Of a DNA stretch of 64,000 bases, positions 44,601 to 54,200 are shown one piece after another (position 1 is the first letter of the stretch; the number at the start of each line of letters is the position of its first letter). Location: positions 63,326,804 through 63,390,803 of the forward strand of contig CM022944.1 of NCBI GenBank assembly GCA_012931725.1, written 5' to 3'. The notes under the pieces are model-generated. The model saw only the letters and a program-made list of their open reading frames with translations, did no database searches and was not told where the DNA came from. This DNA is from Litsea cubeba. Its lineage: Eukaryota; Streptophyta; Magnoliopsida; Laurales; Lauraceae. A program made the position numbers and the translations under genes.

Positions 44601-46608
44601 TACAAAAGCTGCGTCACTACTTGCTTTCCAACACAGTCTACCTGGTCTCAAGGATCAACCTCTTGAAGGTCGTTGTCACAAAAGCAGGTTCTCTCAATGC
44701 CCGACTGGCAAAATCGTCCATCCTTCTGTCATAATCTGTATTAGGTATGTACCACAAAAGGCAATCAAAGGGCAAGCTCTAGCGAACTTCCTCACAGAGC
44801 ATCCATTGCCTAAAGACTATCCACTCAAAGATGATCTCCCAGACGAACCAGTCTACAATGTGGAGACTTTCTCACAAAATGCTTCCTGGGATATGTACTT
44901 TGACGGTGCAACCGGGACAAATGAAAAAAGACAGCTGATCTCGGGAGTTGGCATCCTCTTTGTTAGCCCCGACAAATACATGATTCCACACGCTTTCTCG
45001 CTACTGGAACCATGCACAAACAATGCAGCTGAATATCAAGCTCTGATCCTAGGATTGGAACTCACCATCGAATCCGGTATCACCATACTGGAAGTCTTTG
45101 GAGACTCTCAACTGATCATCAACCAGATGAATCAGAAATTTGAAGTCAGGAAGCCTGATATACTGCCTTACTACAACAAGGCACAATCGCTTCTGCAAAA
45201 GTTTGACATCTATCACATCACCCACATTCGTAGAGGTGAAAACATACGTGCAGATGCCCTAGCTGGACTTGCCGCATCTATGGCAATCCAGGAAGGGGAA
45301 AACATGCAAATCAAAGTGTGCGAAAGAAGAATCCTTCCTCCTCTTAACACACATCAAGCAGTTGCTGAATGCCACCAAGTGGTTGGAAGTCGGGTTTCAA
45401 TCCTTCAAACTTCAATCGGCGACTGGAGGGATCCGTTCATTGATTATACTATGTTCGGAATCCTATCTAAAGATCCAATAGAATGGGTAAGCATCCAAAG
45501 GTGAACTCCAAGCTTTCATTTGGATATTCCTTCAAAAATCCTTTACAGGAAATCCTTTAACGGAGTACTTCTATGCTGCTTGTCACAACAAGAGGCTGAA
45601 GAAACACTCAAGGAAGTTCATGCTGGTCTTTGCGGAGCTCATCCGGTTGGTCCCAAGCTCTATGATCAGATAAAAAGGTTAGGTTATTACTGGCCTACCA
45701 TGGTAGCTGACGCAATGCAATTTGCTAAACGCTGCCAACAATGCCAAGTTCATGGAGATTACATTCACATGCCTCCAGAATGGCTACATCCTACAGCGAT
45801 TTCATGGCCTTTCGAAGCCTGGGGTATGGACATCATAGGTCTTATTTCTCCCCTTTCAAGCAAAGGTCATCGCTTCATCTTCGTCGCTGCGGATTATTTC
45901 TCCAAGTGGTTAGAAGCATTTGCGCTTAACGAAATGAAGACCTCATAAGTCATTCAGTTTCTGCGCACCAACATCATTTGTCGTTTCGGCATACCCAAAA
46001 GATTCGTCCATGATAACGGACCACAATTCTGGGATCATCGATTCTACAGGTTCTGCGACAAATACAAAATCCAAAGCTGTCCTTCGACTCCATACAATCC
46101 GGCAGCAAACGGATTAGCAGAAGCTTTTAATAAGACACTCTGCAAAATCTTCAAAAAAATGGTCTCTAGTCACAAAAGATACTGGAGCGACAAACTGTCT
46201 GAAGCTTTGTGGGCCTATCGAACCACCGTTCGAGGACCAACCCATAGCACACCATTCTCCTTGGTCTATGGATGCGAAGCTGTCCTGCCCTTGGAAGTAC
46301 AAATTCCTTCCTTGAGGGTATCCTTGCAAAATGACATGACTCAAGAAAGCAATGTCAAATTGCGACTCCATGAGCTGGACAATCTCGATGAGAGACAGCT
46401 CGAAGCTCGACAAAGCATTGAACTTTACCAAGCACGCATGGCAGAATCTTTCGAAAAAAAGTTAGGCAACGCGCCTACAAAAAGTGTGACTTGGTTCTTG
46501 CGGTAAAAAAGACCAATGGTCTTCGCTCACAAGTCCAAAGGCAAATTTGAGCCAAAATGGGAGGGACCCTATGTCATCGACAAGGTTTTCTCCAACGACG
46601 CATACGAC
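41619..46608 (+). pseudogene. Tat pol, decayed, RT core deleted
   Basis: Compared with the intact pol at 57629-63754. The acidic N-region and protease (41619-43376) have the catalytic motif as DLGS instead of DPGS. A small change near 43222 shifts the frame. The G-patch block lies in 43238-43882. A TAG replaces CAG at 43880 and TGA replaces TGG at 44201. At 44208-44217 a 956-bp deletion removes the whole RT catalytic core, including YVDD. First RNase H pieces follow at 44219-44666, the second (archaeal-type) RNase H at 44806-45504 (TGA for CGA) and integrase at 45520-45948 and 46159-46608. Integrase D, D and E residues remain. The copy ends abruptly at 46608, before the pol stop, and its 3' half (antisense gene, 3' LTR) is absent. 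Confidence 0.88.
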
Positions 46609-47606
46609 AAGGTCATCTCGGTTTCGACCGCTGGCGCCTGGTCTTCACCCGTAGTCATTTTGAATGACTGAGGTAATAAATGATGCTTGCAAATCAATGC
46701 CGAAGACATATCGACGGCTCCATGTGTCATTATTTGGTTGGTTGCCCAATCGCATCGAGGATGCGTGCGCCGTTGATTAGGGGCGCATTCAATGATTGAC
46801 ATGACGTGCGCGGAACCCCAGGGAGCGCCTAGCACGTGTGTCGCTAGGGTTTCTGAAGAGGTGCCTCCTCCTCCTTTCCTTATTTATAGGGCGCCAAGAC
46901 TTCCTTCTCCCGTATTGTTGTTTTGAACCGGAGAAGAAGAAGTCACCGCAAGCAAACTCTGCCTGAGAAGAGGAGTACTGCTGAGGTTGGGCCTCTGCCA
47001 GTTCGAGACTCAAGTTCATCTCCGCAAGCTCTTTTCCTTCTTGCATTTCTCTATGGGTTTTTGGGTTTCGCTCTGGTGGAGATGGGCATTTATAGCCATT
47101 GGCTAGAGAACGAGGCAGCGATAGAGGGGCTCAGGTCATCATATAAGATTCCCGCCGACGTCCGTGTCAGGGCGGCCGACCCCCACAGAATCAACCTCCG
47201 TGACTATTCAGACGACTGGATGCCCTTTCCATTGGTGGCTATTGTTGAAGGTGGGGTTCGTTTTCCCCTTCACCCTCTACTGAGGAGGTGCCTGAGCCAG
47301 TGGTCTCTATGTCCCTGCTAGCTGCTGCCCAACGTCTTCAAGATCATAATGGGCATGGCTAAGCTCAGCGAGGTCTTAGGCATCGACCTCGCTCTACAAT
47401 TTGCAAAAGTTGTCTCAACCGCAAACTTCTGTTCGAACCTAAAACACGTGGAATGCAACGTCATACATGGTCGGGCCAATTCCGTTTCAATCCACAACCC
47501 TTTCTCAAAGAAATCAAAAAGAACTCTAAAACTGTCGGCAGGGCGACCAATTTCATATGCAAGTCTTCGATGCTCTTCGTCGCTCCACAACTTGTGTCGA
47601 ACTGAG
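46609..47606 (+). pseudogene. Fragment of another gypsy-type ORF (Transposase_28-like)
   Basis: The sequence changes completely at 46609. A TATA-like TTATTTATAGGG (about 46878-46889) precedes a frame (46923-47321) with YKIPADVRVRAADPHR and GGVRFPLHPLLRRCLSQ, resembling the 'putative gypsy type transposon' domain of plant retroelement ORFs. After a TAG it continues as LLPNVFKIIMGMAKLSEVLG up to about 47600. It is cut at 47606 by the 3' LTR of the minus-strand Tat element. The function of such ORFs is not established. The family call is by motif resemblance only. Confidence 0.5.
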
Positions 47607-47880
47607 TGATGGACCGCGCTCCTGCTTGGTTCTACCGAGGTCGGCGGACGTGGGAGTCCGTCGGGTCCGACCCTTTCGTAACCGGGGGGCAGGGGCGTGC
47701 ATCAACATTTCTTTTTTTGTGGGTGTGCCAGATTTTCTATTTTACTTGGAATTGCAAGTGGTGATCCGGAGATCAACCTTCGCAAGTAAAAAGGAAATCA
47801 ACTTCTTTCAAGTTTTCCATTGCACATATATTTAAGAAAAGAGACATTTTTCTTGATTTGCCGTGAAAGGCGATTTTTTT

Positions 47881-47951
47881 GGCATTTATAGCCGATTTTG
47901 GCGTTTATAGCCGATTTTTGGCGTTTATAGCCGATTTTGGCGTTTATAGCC
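47881..47951. repeat. GGC(A/G)TTTATAGCC short tandem array in the LTR
   Basis: Four 13-bp units at 47881, 47900, 47920 and 47939, spaced 19-20 bp apart. Each is a small inverted repeat GGC...GCC. The first unit (GGCATTTATAGCC) is identical to units of the internal array at 56367-56740. Confidence 0.85.
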
Positions 47952-48451
47952 GATTTACAATCCTTATCAATAATGAAAGACAAGAATTGTGATTTTTGTC
48001 TCTTTTAAAAAATACAAACTACAATGAAAAGCAAGAAAAGGAGGATCTAACTTCTCAGGAGATTGTGGAGGACTCGTTTAGATTGACGGTCGCAAGCCAT
48101 ATGTGGGCTTCGCCATCATCCATGCAGATGAGAACAGAGGATGCTATTTGATTCACTTGGCTTGGCTATAACCTCGGGTTTTTAGAAGACAAAGACCAAA
48201 GGAAGGTCCTATGTCCAATAAAAAACCGAGTAGACGGGCTGAAAAGCCATATCTAAGCCATTGGAGGCAGGAGGAGAAGGCAAGGACCTTGGGGGGGTGC
48301 CCCCCAAGGGACTTTTGTCACCTTGTTGCGGTGGCCGGTGTAGAACTTCTGCAGAGTTTTCTCTCTTTTTCCTTTCTCTGGATTTCTGTGCTTCTCTCTG
48401 TCTGTGTGTCTGTCTCTTTTTTCCGATCTGGATTCCTTTGGAGTGCTCTCC

Positions 48452-48459
48452 TATTTATA
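48452..48459 (-). promoter_or_regulatory. TATA box of the minus-strand Tat LTR
   Basis: TATAAATA on the minus strand within CCTATAAATAGGAGAGC. Presumed promoter of the LTR transcript. Confidence 0.65.
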
Positions 48460-49149
48460 GGCTCTTGGTAGCCATTTAGGAGAGCTTATGGGCTTTTAAT
48501 GTCATTAAGCCACATAATGGGAGGAGTTACAAAATTGAATTTGTTTATTTTGTAACTCTTTTTTCTTGGCTTCTGATTGGCCGGAGGAGATTGAGGGCAT
48601 TTAATCGCCTTTAATCGCCATGATGGGAGGAGTTTCATGGGTTAAATGCCATGAATCTCTTGACTTGTAACTCCCAAATGCTTGCTTCTGATTGGGCCGT
48701 CCAAGGAAATGGATTAATGACTGTAATAAAGCTAGTCAATTAATCGCATTAAGTGGTCGCCGAGCAGCTGAAGAGTCGCGGGCCGTGCCACGTCTTTTGG
48801 AATTCTTCTGTTGATGATCATCGATGGATCTTCATGTAGATCGACATCAGATGACCATGTAATTTCAGGTGTTTGTTGCCAACAGCGGGTCGGTGCCATC
48901 TGTCCTGTCGATTTCTCGATCGGTCGGGTGGAAAGCACACTTTTTTTTGGTTGACCGGGGTGGCGATCAATACTGTCTTTGATACTCTTGATGATTTACC
49001 CGTGTTTTGGACGGATATCAGAGGACTTGGTGTCTCAAAAGCATGAATTTTGGAAAGTACCAGAGGCTGGGCTTCTCGAATCGCGAAAAAACGGTGAAAA
49101 CCGGGGTTTCCGGGGCTTTCCCGGCGACCCCGGGGTCCATGGTCGCCGG

Positions 49150-49247
49150 CGACCCTGGCCCAGGGTCGCAGGGGCCTGCGACCTTGGGCCAGGGTCGCAG
49201 GGGCCTGCGACCCTGGCCCAGGGTCGCAGGGGTCTGCGACCCTGGGG
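49150..49247. repeat. GC-rich 29-bp palindromic tandem array in LTR U3
   Basis: Three complete 29-bp units (49150, 49179, 49208) and a partial fourth. Units contain CGACCCTGGCCCAGGGTCG, a perfect inverted repeat (one unit has a one-base variant), followed by CAGGGGCCTG or CAGGGGTCTG. The other LTRs have only a single diverged version at this site (near 35446 and 11882), so the expansion is private to this copy. Confidence 0.88.
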
Positions 49248-49972
49248 GGGTTTTCCCCCTTTCTGGTCCCGTTTTGCGTCCGTTTTTGCTCTTTTCTGAT
49301 TCTTTTTTCTTCTGTACTTTTCTTTGACATTTTGATCATTTATTGGCCTGATTTCTTTGTAGGAAACCTGATGAGAATCCTTGCATTTTATTTTGCAAAG
49401 TTTCCAATTTCCTGAGAAAGCCGAAGACTTTGTCGCGCAGAGCTGCCGATTTTCTGTCAAAAGCTGAAACTGGGTCAAACGATGTCGGAATGACCTGAAA
49501 TTTGGTGTGAAGCCTGCTGAGCAATAAATAAGACCAACCATAGGCTTTTGTTTGAGTTTCGAAGCCGTTTGGGGTCCTATCACCTGCAGACTTGCTTTTT
49601 GTCGCGATGAAGATGTCGCGGTTTGATGTGCGGTCAACCGATGTCCGATTGACTTGAAATTTGACAGGGAACCTATTGGAGTCATTTTAAGATGATCCAT
49701 AGGTTCTGTCTTGGAAATCATGGTCCCGGAGAGCTTTACCGCCGAGAGGCTTGATTTGGCTGTCGGAGAAGCGAAGTTAGGCCAAATGATCTTGAAATGG
49801 CTTGAAACTTCTTGTGTACTCCTCTTTTGGCTGTCTGGAAGAATCTTGCAGTTTTTGTTTGATTCTGACAAGATTTTATTTTTGGAAGCAGCATTGCCTA
49901 TTTATGGCAGGTTGCGACTTCATGTAGCTCTTTGGATCTTGAAAAGGCAAAGTGACATTTTTGGTGTCAACA

Positions 49973-49990
49973 AATGCCCCCTCGAGGTAC
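49973..49990 (-). promoter_or_regulatory. Polypurine tract of the minus-strand Tat element
   Basis: Minus-strand TACCTCGAGGGGGCATT immediately precedes the LTR start TGTTGACACC. It matches the tract at 10842-10857 apart from a TCGAG/TTGAG difference. Confidence 0.75.
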
Positions 49991-50214
49991 AGCGGCGAGT
50001 TGCTTAACTTTTGTAGTCGATGTGCCTCGAAGAGATTTTTTTGAAGGAGAGCCTGTGACTTGACCAAGAGTCTTTGAGCAATCTTTCTTTTTGGTATTTG
50101 TAGCCTTTTGAGCTTCCAGGGGAATTTTATGGTGGTGAAAGGGATCACGTACCATCTCGAGGCAAAGTTTTGAAGATGACATCAGGGATGTGGATTTGGG
50201 TTTTGACCTTGTGA

Positions 50215-50415
50215 CCTAACAGGCTATATATGGCAGGTTAGGGGGTCGGGTTTGGTTTTGATCGTGTGACCCAACAAGCTGTATGTGGAATGTTGGGGGA
50301 TCAGTTTTGGTTTTGATCTTGTGACCTAACAGGCTGTATGTGGCAAGTTAGGGGATCAGGTTTTGGTTTTTGGTTTTGGTCTTGTGACCTAACAGGCTGT
50401 ATGTGGCAAGTTAGG
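50215..50415. repeat. Tandem hairpin array (CCTAAC/GTTAGG), right Tat copy
   Basis: Four units of about 55-63 bp. Stems are CCTAAC/GTTAGG at 50215-50242, 50325-50352 and 50388-50415, and CCCAAC/GTTGGG at 50270-50297. Loops are 16 nt and contain GCTGTATGTGG-like sequence. The one altered unit changes both stem arms, so pairing is kept. Homologous to 10393-10605. Confidence 0.88.
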
Positions 50416-50786
50416 GGACCAGGATTTGGTTTGATTTTTGTGGAATGTCAATTTCAAGATTTTGGCTCAATTTGGTAGATGAGGCTGGATGGTTTGATTT
50501 TTGGAAGCTCATGGGGCTTGGAATTTTCTTTTGTATGGTCCAATCAACTCAAAAGAGGCATGGAACCATTTTTGTATGCTCTTGGTAAGAGGGATTTCTC
50601 TTTGACTAAAAGCCCAAAAAATTTTCTTTTTTTTTTTGTGCCTAGGTGGTCAAACCTGGCTCATATGGGCTAACCCATGGGACCTTAAGCTTTTGAAATG
50701 GCTTAGATCTCATATGGTGTCATTTTTGTAAAGAATATCCAAAAATATCTCATTCGGATAGAGAATATCTAAGAATATCTTTACTT

Positions 50787-51000
50787 GGAGAGAATCTCTC
50801 ATGATCCCTTTATTTTTGGGATAGAATATCTCAAGATATCTTTCTTTTGGGAAAGAATCCGTCATAGATTGATTTTTGGAGAAAATCTCTCAAGATCCCT
50901 TTATTTTGGGATAGGATATCTCAAGATATCTTTCTTTTGGGAAAGAATCCGTCATAGATTGATTTTAGGAGAAAATCTCTCAAGATCCCTTTCTTTTGGA
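50787..51000. repeat. 91-bp tandem repeats upstream of the antisense gene
   Basis: Units start at 50787, 50878 and 50968 with GGAGA(G/A)AATCTCTCA. They contain GGGATAG(A/G)ATATCTCAAG and TTTCTTTTGGGAAAG. The array ends about 90 bp before the TATA box of the antisense gene, where plant promoters carry cis-elements. A role in transcription is inference. Confidence 0.8.
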
Positions 51001-51089
51001 AAGAATCTTTCTAATTTCTTTCTTTTGGTAAGGTTACTAATTAGTAACACTTACCTCTTTCTTCTTTCCTTCTTTGGTTTGCTCTCCTC

Positions 51090-51097
51090 TATAAAAG
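51090..51097 (+). promoter_or_regulatory. TATA box of the antisense gene
   Basis: TATAAAAG lies 130 bp before the ATG at 51220, in the sequence CCTCTATAAAAGCAAAGGAG. It is independent of the LTR promoter and points the opposite way. The older copy has CTACAAAAG at the same place. Confidence 0.65.
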
Positions 51098-51219
51098 CAA
51101 AGGAGAAGGTTGGATCTCTTGCTCTTACTACTTTCTTTTGCAATAATCTCAAGAGGGCTTCAAGACCAAGAGCTTTTCTTCTTCAAGATCTTCAAGAGTT
51201 TTCTTCTTCTTCTCCATCA

Positions 51220-54200
51220 ATGGCTTCAAGTAAGTTCTTCTTTTTCAGAAAACTCCATTGTAGGAAAAAAAAGTTCTTTCTTCTTTTTTTTTTTTTTTTT
51301 TCTTTTCTTTTCTTCTATTTTTTTGTTCACGTGTTTGCCTTTCTTCTTTTTTTTTTTCACACGTTTTTTTTTTGCTTTCTTTTCTTTCTTTTTTTTTTTT
51401 CATGTTTGTTTTTTTTTTTATGTGGGCCGTACGGACAGATCCGTACGGATCTGGCCGTACGGCCATGTGGCCTGTGGGCCACGGCCTGTGGGCCAGCCCC
51501 TAAAAAAAATTTCTTTCTTCTTTTTTTTTTTTTCTTTCCCTCCTCTTTTTTTTTTTGAGAGAGTTTCGTTTCCTTTTTTTTTTGTTTTCTTTCTCCTCCC
51601 TTTTTTTTTTAGAGAAAGTTTCTTTTCTTTTCTTTTTTTTTTTTTGCTCATCATGATAATGCATTTTTTTTTTCGCAAATCTAGATGTTCATGCATGCCT
51701 TTAATTTGTAAATTAAACTTGTAGCATGATGTGATTGCATACCTGAAAGTGTTTGCAAATTTGGGAACTTGGAGCTCGCAGTGATGTTGAGCCCTTCCTG
51801 ATTTTGCGGAGACTTTTAGGTTTCGAAAGTTTGGAGTTTCGGAGCTCGCAGCGATGTTGAGCCCATCTTCAAGCTTTCTATTTCTTTCGGGATAGTTCCT
51901 TTTCTTCGGAATTGCCCCGTCATCATGTCAAAATTTCGCCAGATTTTTTTTTAGCGAGATTCTGTCATTTTGATGTTTGATCTTTTTCTTTTCCATCCTT
52001 TTCAGGTGGTTCCTCTAGAGCGAACAAGGGTAAAGAGCCTGCTACAAGCGTACCTCGTCGATCTTCTAGATCTTCTAATCCGGCCGTTCAGCAGGCTTTC
52101 GAGAAGGTCCAGTATGTTGAAAGAAACCTGGAAGAGTGCGACTCCCTCAACCGAGATGAGATGAGGCAGCGACTGATCACTCTCAAGGGAGAGGAATTTT
52201 ATAAGATCATGGTAAGCAGTCGTCCATGGCTGATGGAAGATCAGAGCATTTTGCCTAAGCCTACCTTCTTCTTTGGTGATGCGGTCCCTGACGACATTAC
52301 ATACCAGAGGAGATCTTTTCAGTTTTCCTTCACAGCAAATGGTGAGAAGAAGACTGTTACTACCCGGTCGATGTTTGATCGCACCGTCTCGATTCTGAGC
52401 CTTGCCCCCACGTGCCCCAAGAGGGAAGATCCTCCAAGCTGGGTGAGAAGGACAAATGTAATCAAGACCGGGGTTTTTGTTGGCGGTTCTCCTGGATATA
52501 CGGAGAGGTCGCCTGTTGACATGGACCTGTTGATGCCATCCAGCGGCTACCAGGGCTCTGATTATCCGTCGGTCGATTTGAGACCGGTGGGCCTTGGTAT
52601 TTTCAGCGGTGACGGCAGCAATTGGATCAAGCCTTTTCGACTTCGAGGTCGTTTCAATGCTGACTCCGAGTGGAAGTCGTGGACTGATCGCGTCCTGTTG
52701 ATTGGTGGCGCCGTTTTGAAGGAAGCCGGGATTTTTGATGCGGTCCGCGCTTTTGGGGAGACCGTGATCTTTTCCGACGAGGCCTTCATGGCTATGCTGG
52801 AGTCGTTCCTCCCTCAAACCAATACCTTCGTTGTGACGAATGGTGAGATTGGTTTTTCTTTGAAGGAGCTGAGCGCTATTACCGGATTGCCCATCCTCGG
52901 CAAACTCTATGAGGAGTTTATGCCGATTGACAGCGTCCTCGAGGGGCAGTCTGAGGAGTTCAGGCTTCTATACTTTCAGCTCGTCGCCTTCTATGATTTT
53001 TTGAAGGAGAAGGGGGGTTCGAAAGTTAGATCCAGCAGTTGGAAGAGTTTTTGCTCTTCATTCCCCAACTTCTTTGATAGTAGGGAGCCTTCTGATAGCA
53101 TGACCCAGGAAGCTGGAGCTCAGGATCCAAGTTCAAAGAAGATCTTGGCCATGCAAGAAGAGTTAAGAGATTTCTGTGCAAGTACAAACGCCATATGTCC
53201 TGACATTGCACTGAGGAGAGATCTCGCTGTTTACCTCACTTATTGGCTTGGTGAGGCTATTTTTGCTGGAGGAGATGGAACGCACATCAGGCCGCATTGT
53301 ATTTTCCCGGCTTGTCAGATGGCGTTTGGAGAGCAGCTTGCTTTGGTGCCAGCTCTTTACTCCTACCTGTGTACCGAACTGCAGGCTGCTGCTTTTCTAG
53401 TTCGGCTTGGGCTTCCCATGAATAGGGTATTTTCAGCCCATATCTTTTATTCGTGGTATGTATACCACTGTCCTGGCTTCCATCGGCTGGGTGCTGCACA
53501 GGATGATGATCCTCTGATGATTCGACTGGCTAAGGGCAAAGCCGTGTCCGAATCACTTTTGTTTGCCCGCATGAGGATCCGACGGTTCAGGGACGTCGAG
53601 ATGGGGCAATCTTCAGTAAAGCTTTCTCCGGAGTTGCGGAAGAAGGCTTTTGATTTTGGTGCCTCCCGAGACTCTACCAGGGCGGGGTCGGGAAGGCATT
53701 ATTCCTTGACAAATGCAGAGAGAGAGTGGCTTTTCAGCATACGTGTCGGCACGATGGTGTACCGCAGGCATCTTTTCGTCGATATCCAGCCGTATGTACC
53801 CTCTCGCTTTGCTTTGCAGCTTGGCTTTTCTCAAGGCGTTGTTGGAGCGCCTTCAAGCATGGTGAAGCGCTTTGGAGGCTTACAGGACGGGAGAAATGCA
53901 TGGGCTTTCTATAGTGCTGAAGACACTACAGCCATGATTTCTTATCCTGTGTTGCTGACTTCCCGGACTGCCGGCTTTGCGAAGTGGTTCGCGGAGAGCT
54001 TCTCGGCATATCGGGGACTTTCCAGGAAGGAGCTTGATGTGAAGCTGGCATCTGGAAAGGGCCTTGGAAAGTCGGATGGCATCCGGCGAGAGGAAGTTTG
54101 GTCCTTCCTTTCTGGAGAGAAGCACAAGATAGGCTTTCTCGGTGACCAGGGCGTCATCGGTTCTGAAGCTGTTCGAGAAATACCTGACGAGGCTTTGGAG

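Larger units (their letters stand above)
47607..49972 (-). mobile_element. 3' LTR of the minus-strand Tat element
   Basis: 2,366 bp, minus-strand TGTTGACACC to CGCGGTCCATCA. The polypurine tract adjoins its 5' end, so it is the 3' LTR. Features along it: U3 with fewer degenerate repeat units than the other copies, a GC-rich 29-bp palindromic array (49150-49247), a TATA box (48459-48452), a near-perfect G/C hairpin in R (48287-48309) and four GGCGTTTATAGCC units (47881-47951). Long open frames inside it, for example 49035-49871 on the minus strand, derive from the U3 repeats and are not considered genes. Confidence 0.92.

Noticed and set aside
49035..49871. 278-codon open frame on the minus strand in the right Tat LTR
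   Set aside because: Same U3 repeat sequence plus the GC-rich 29-bp array. Treated as LTR noise, not a gene.
51110..51724. Phe-rich open frames across 50785-51724
   Set aside because: Translations of T-runs in intron 1 and upstream repeats of the antisense gene. Low complexity without a domain.
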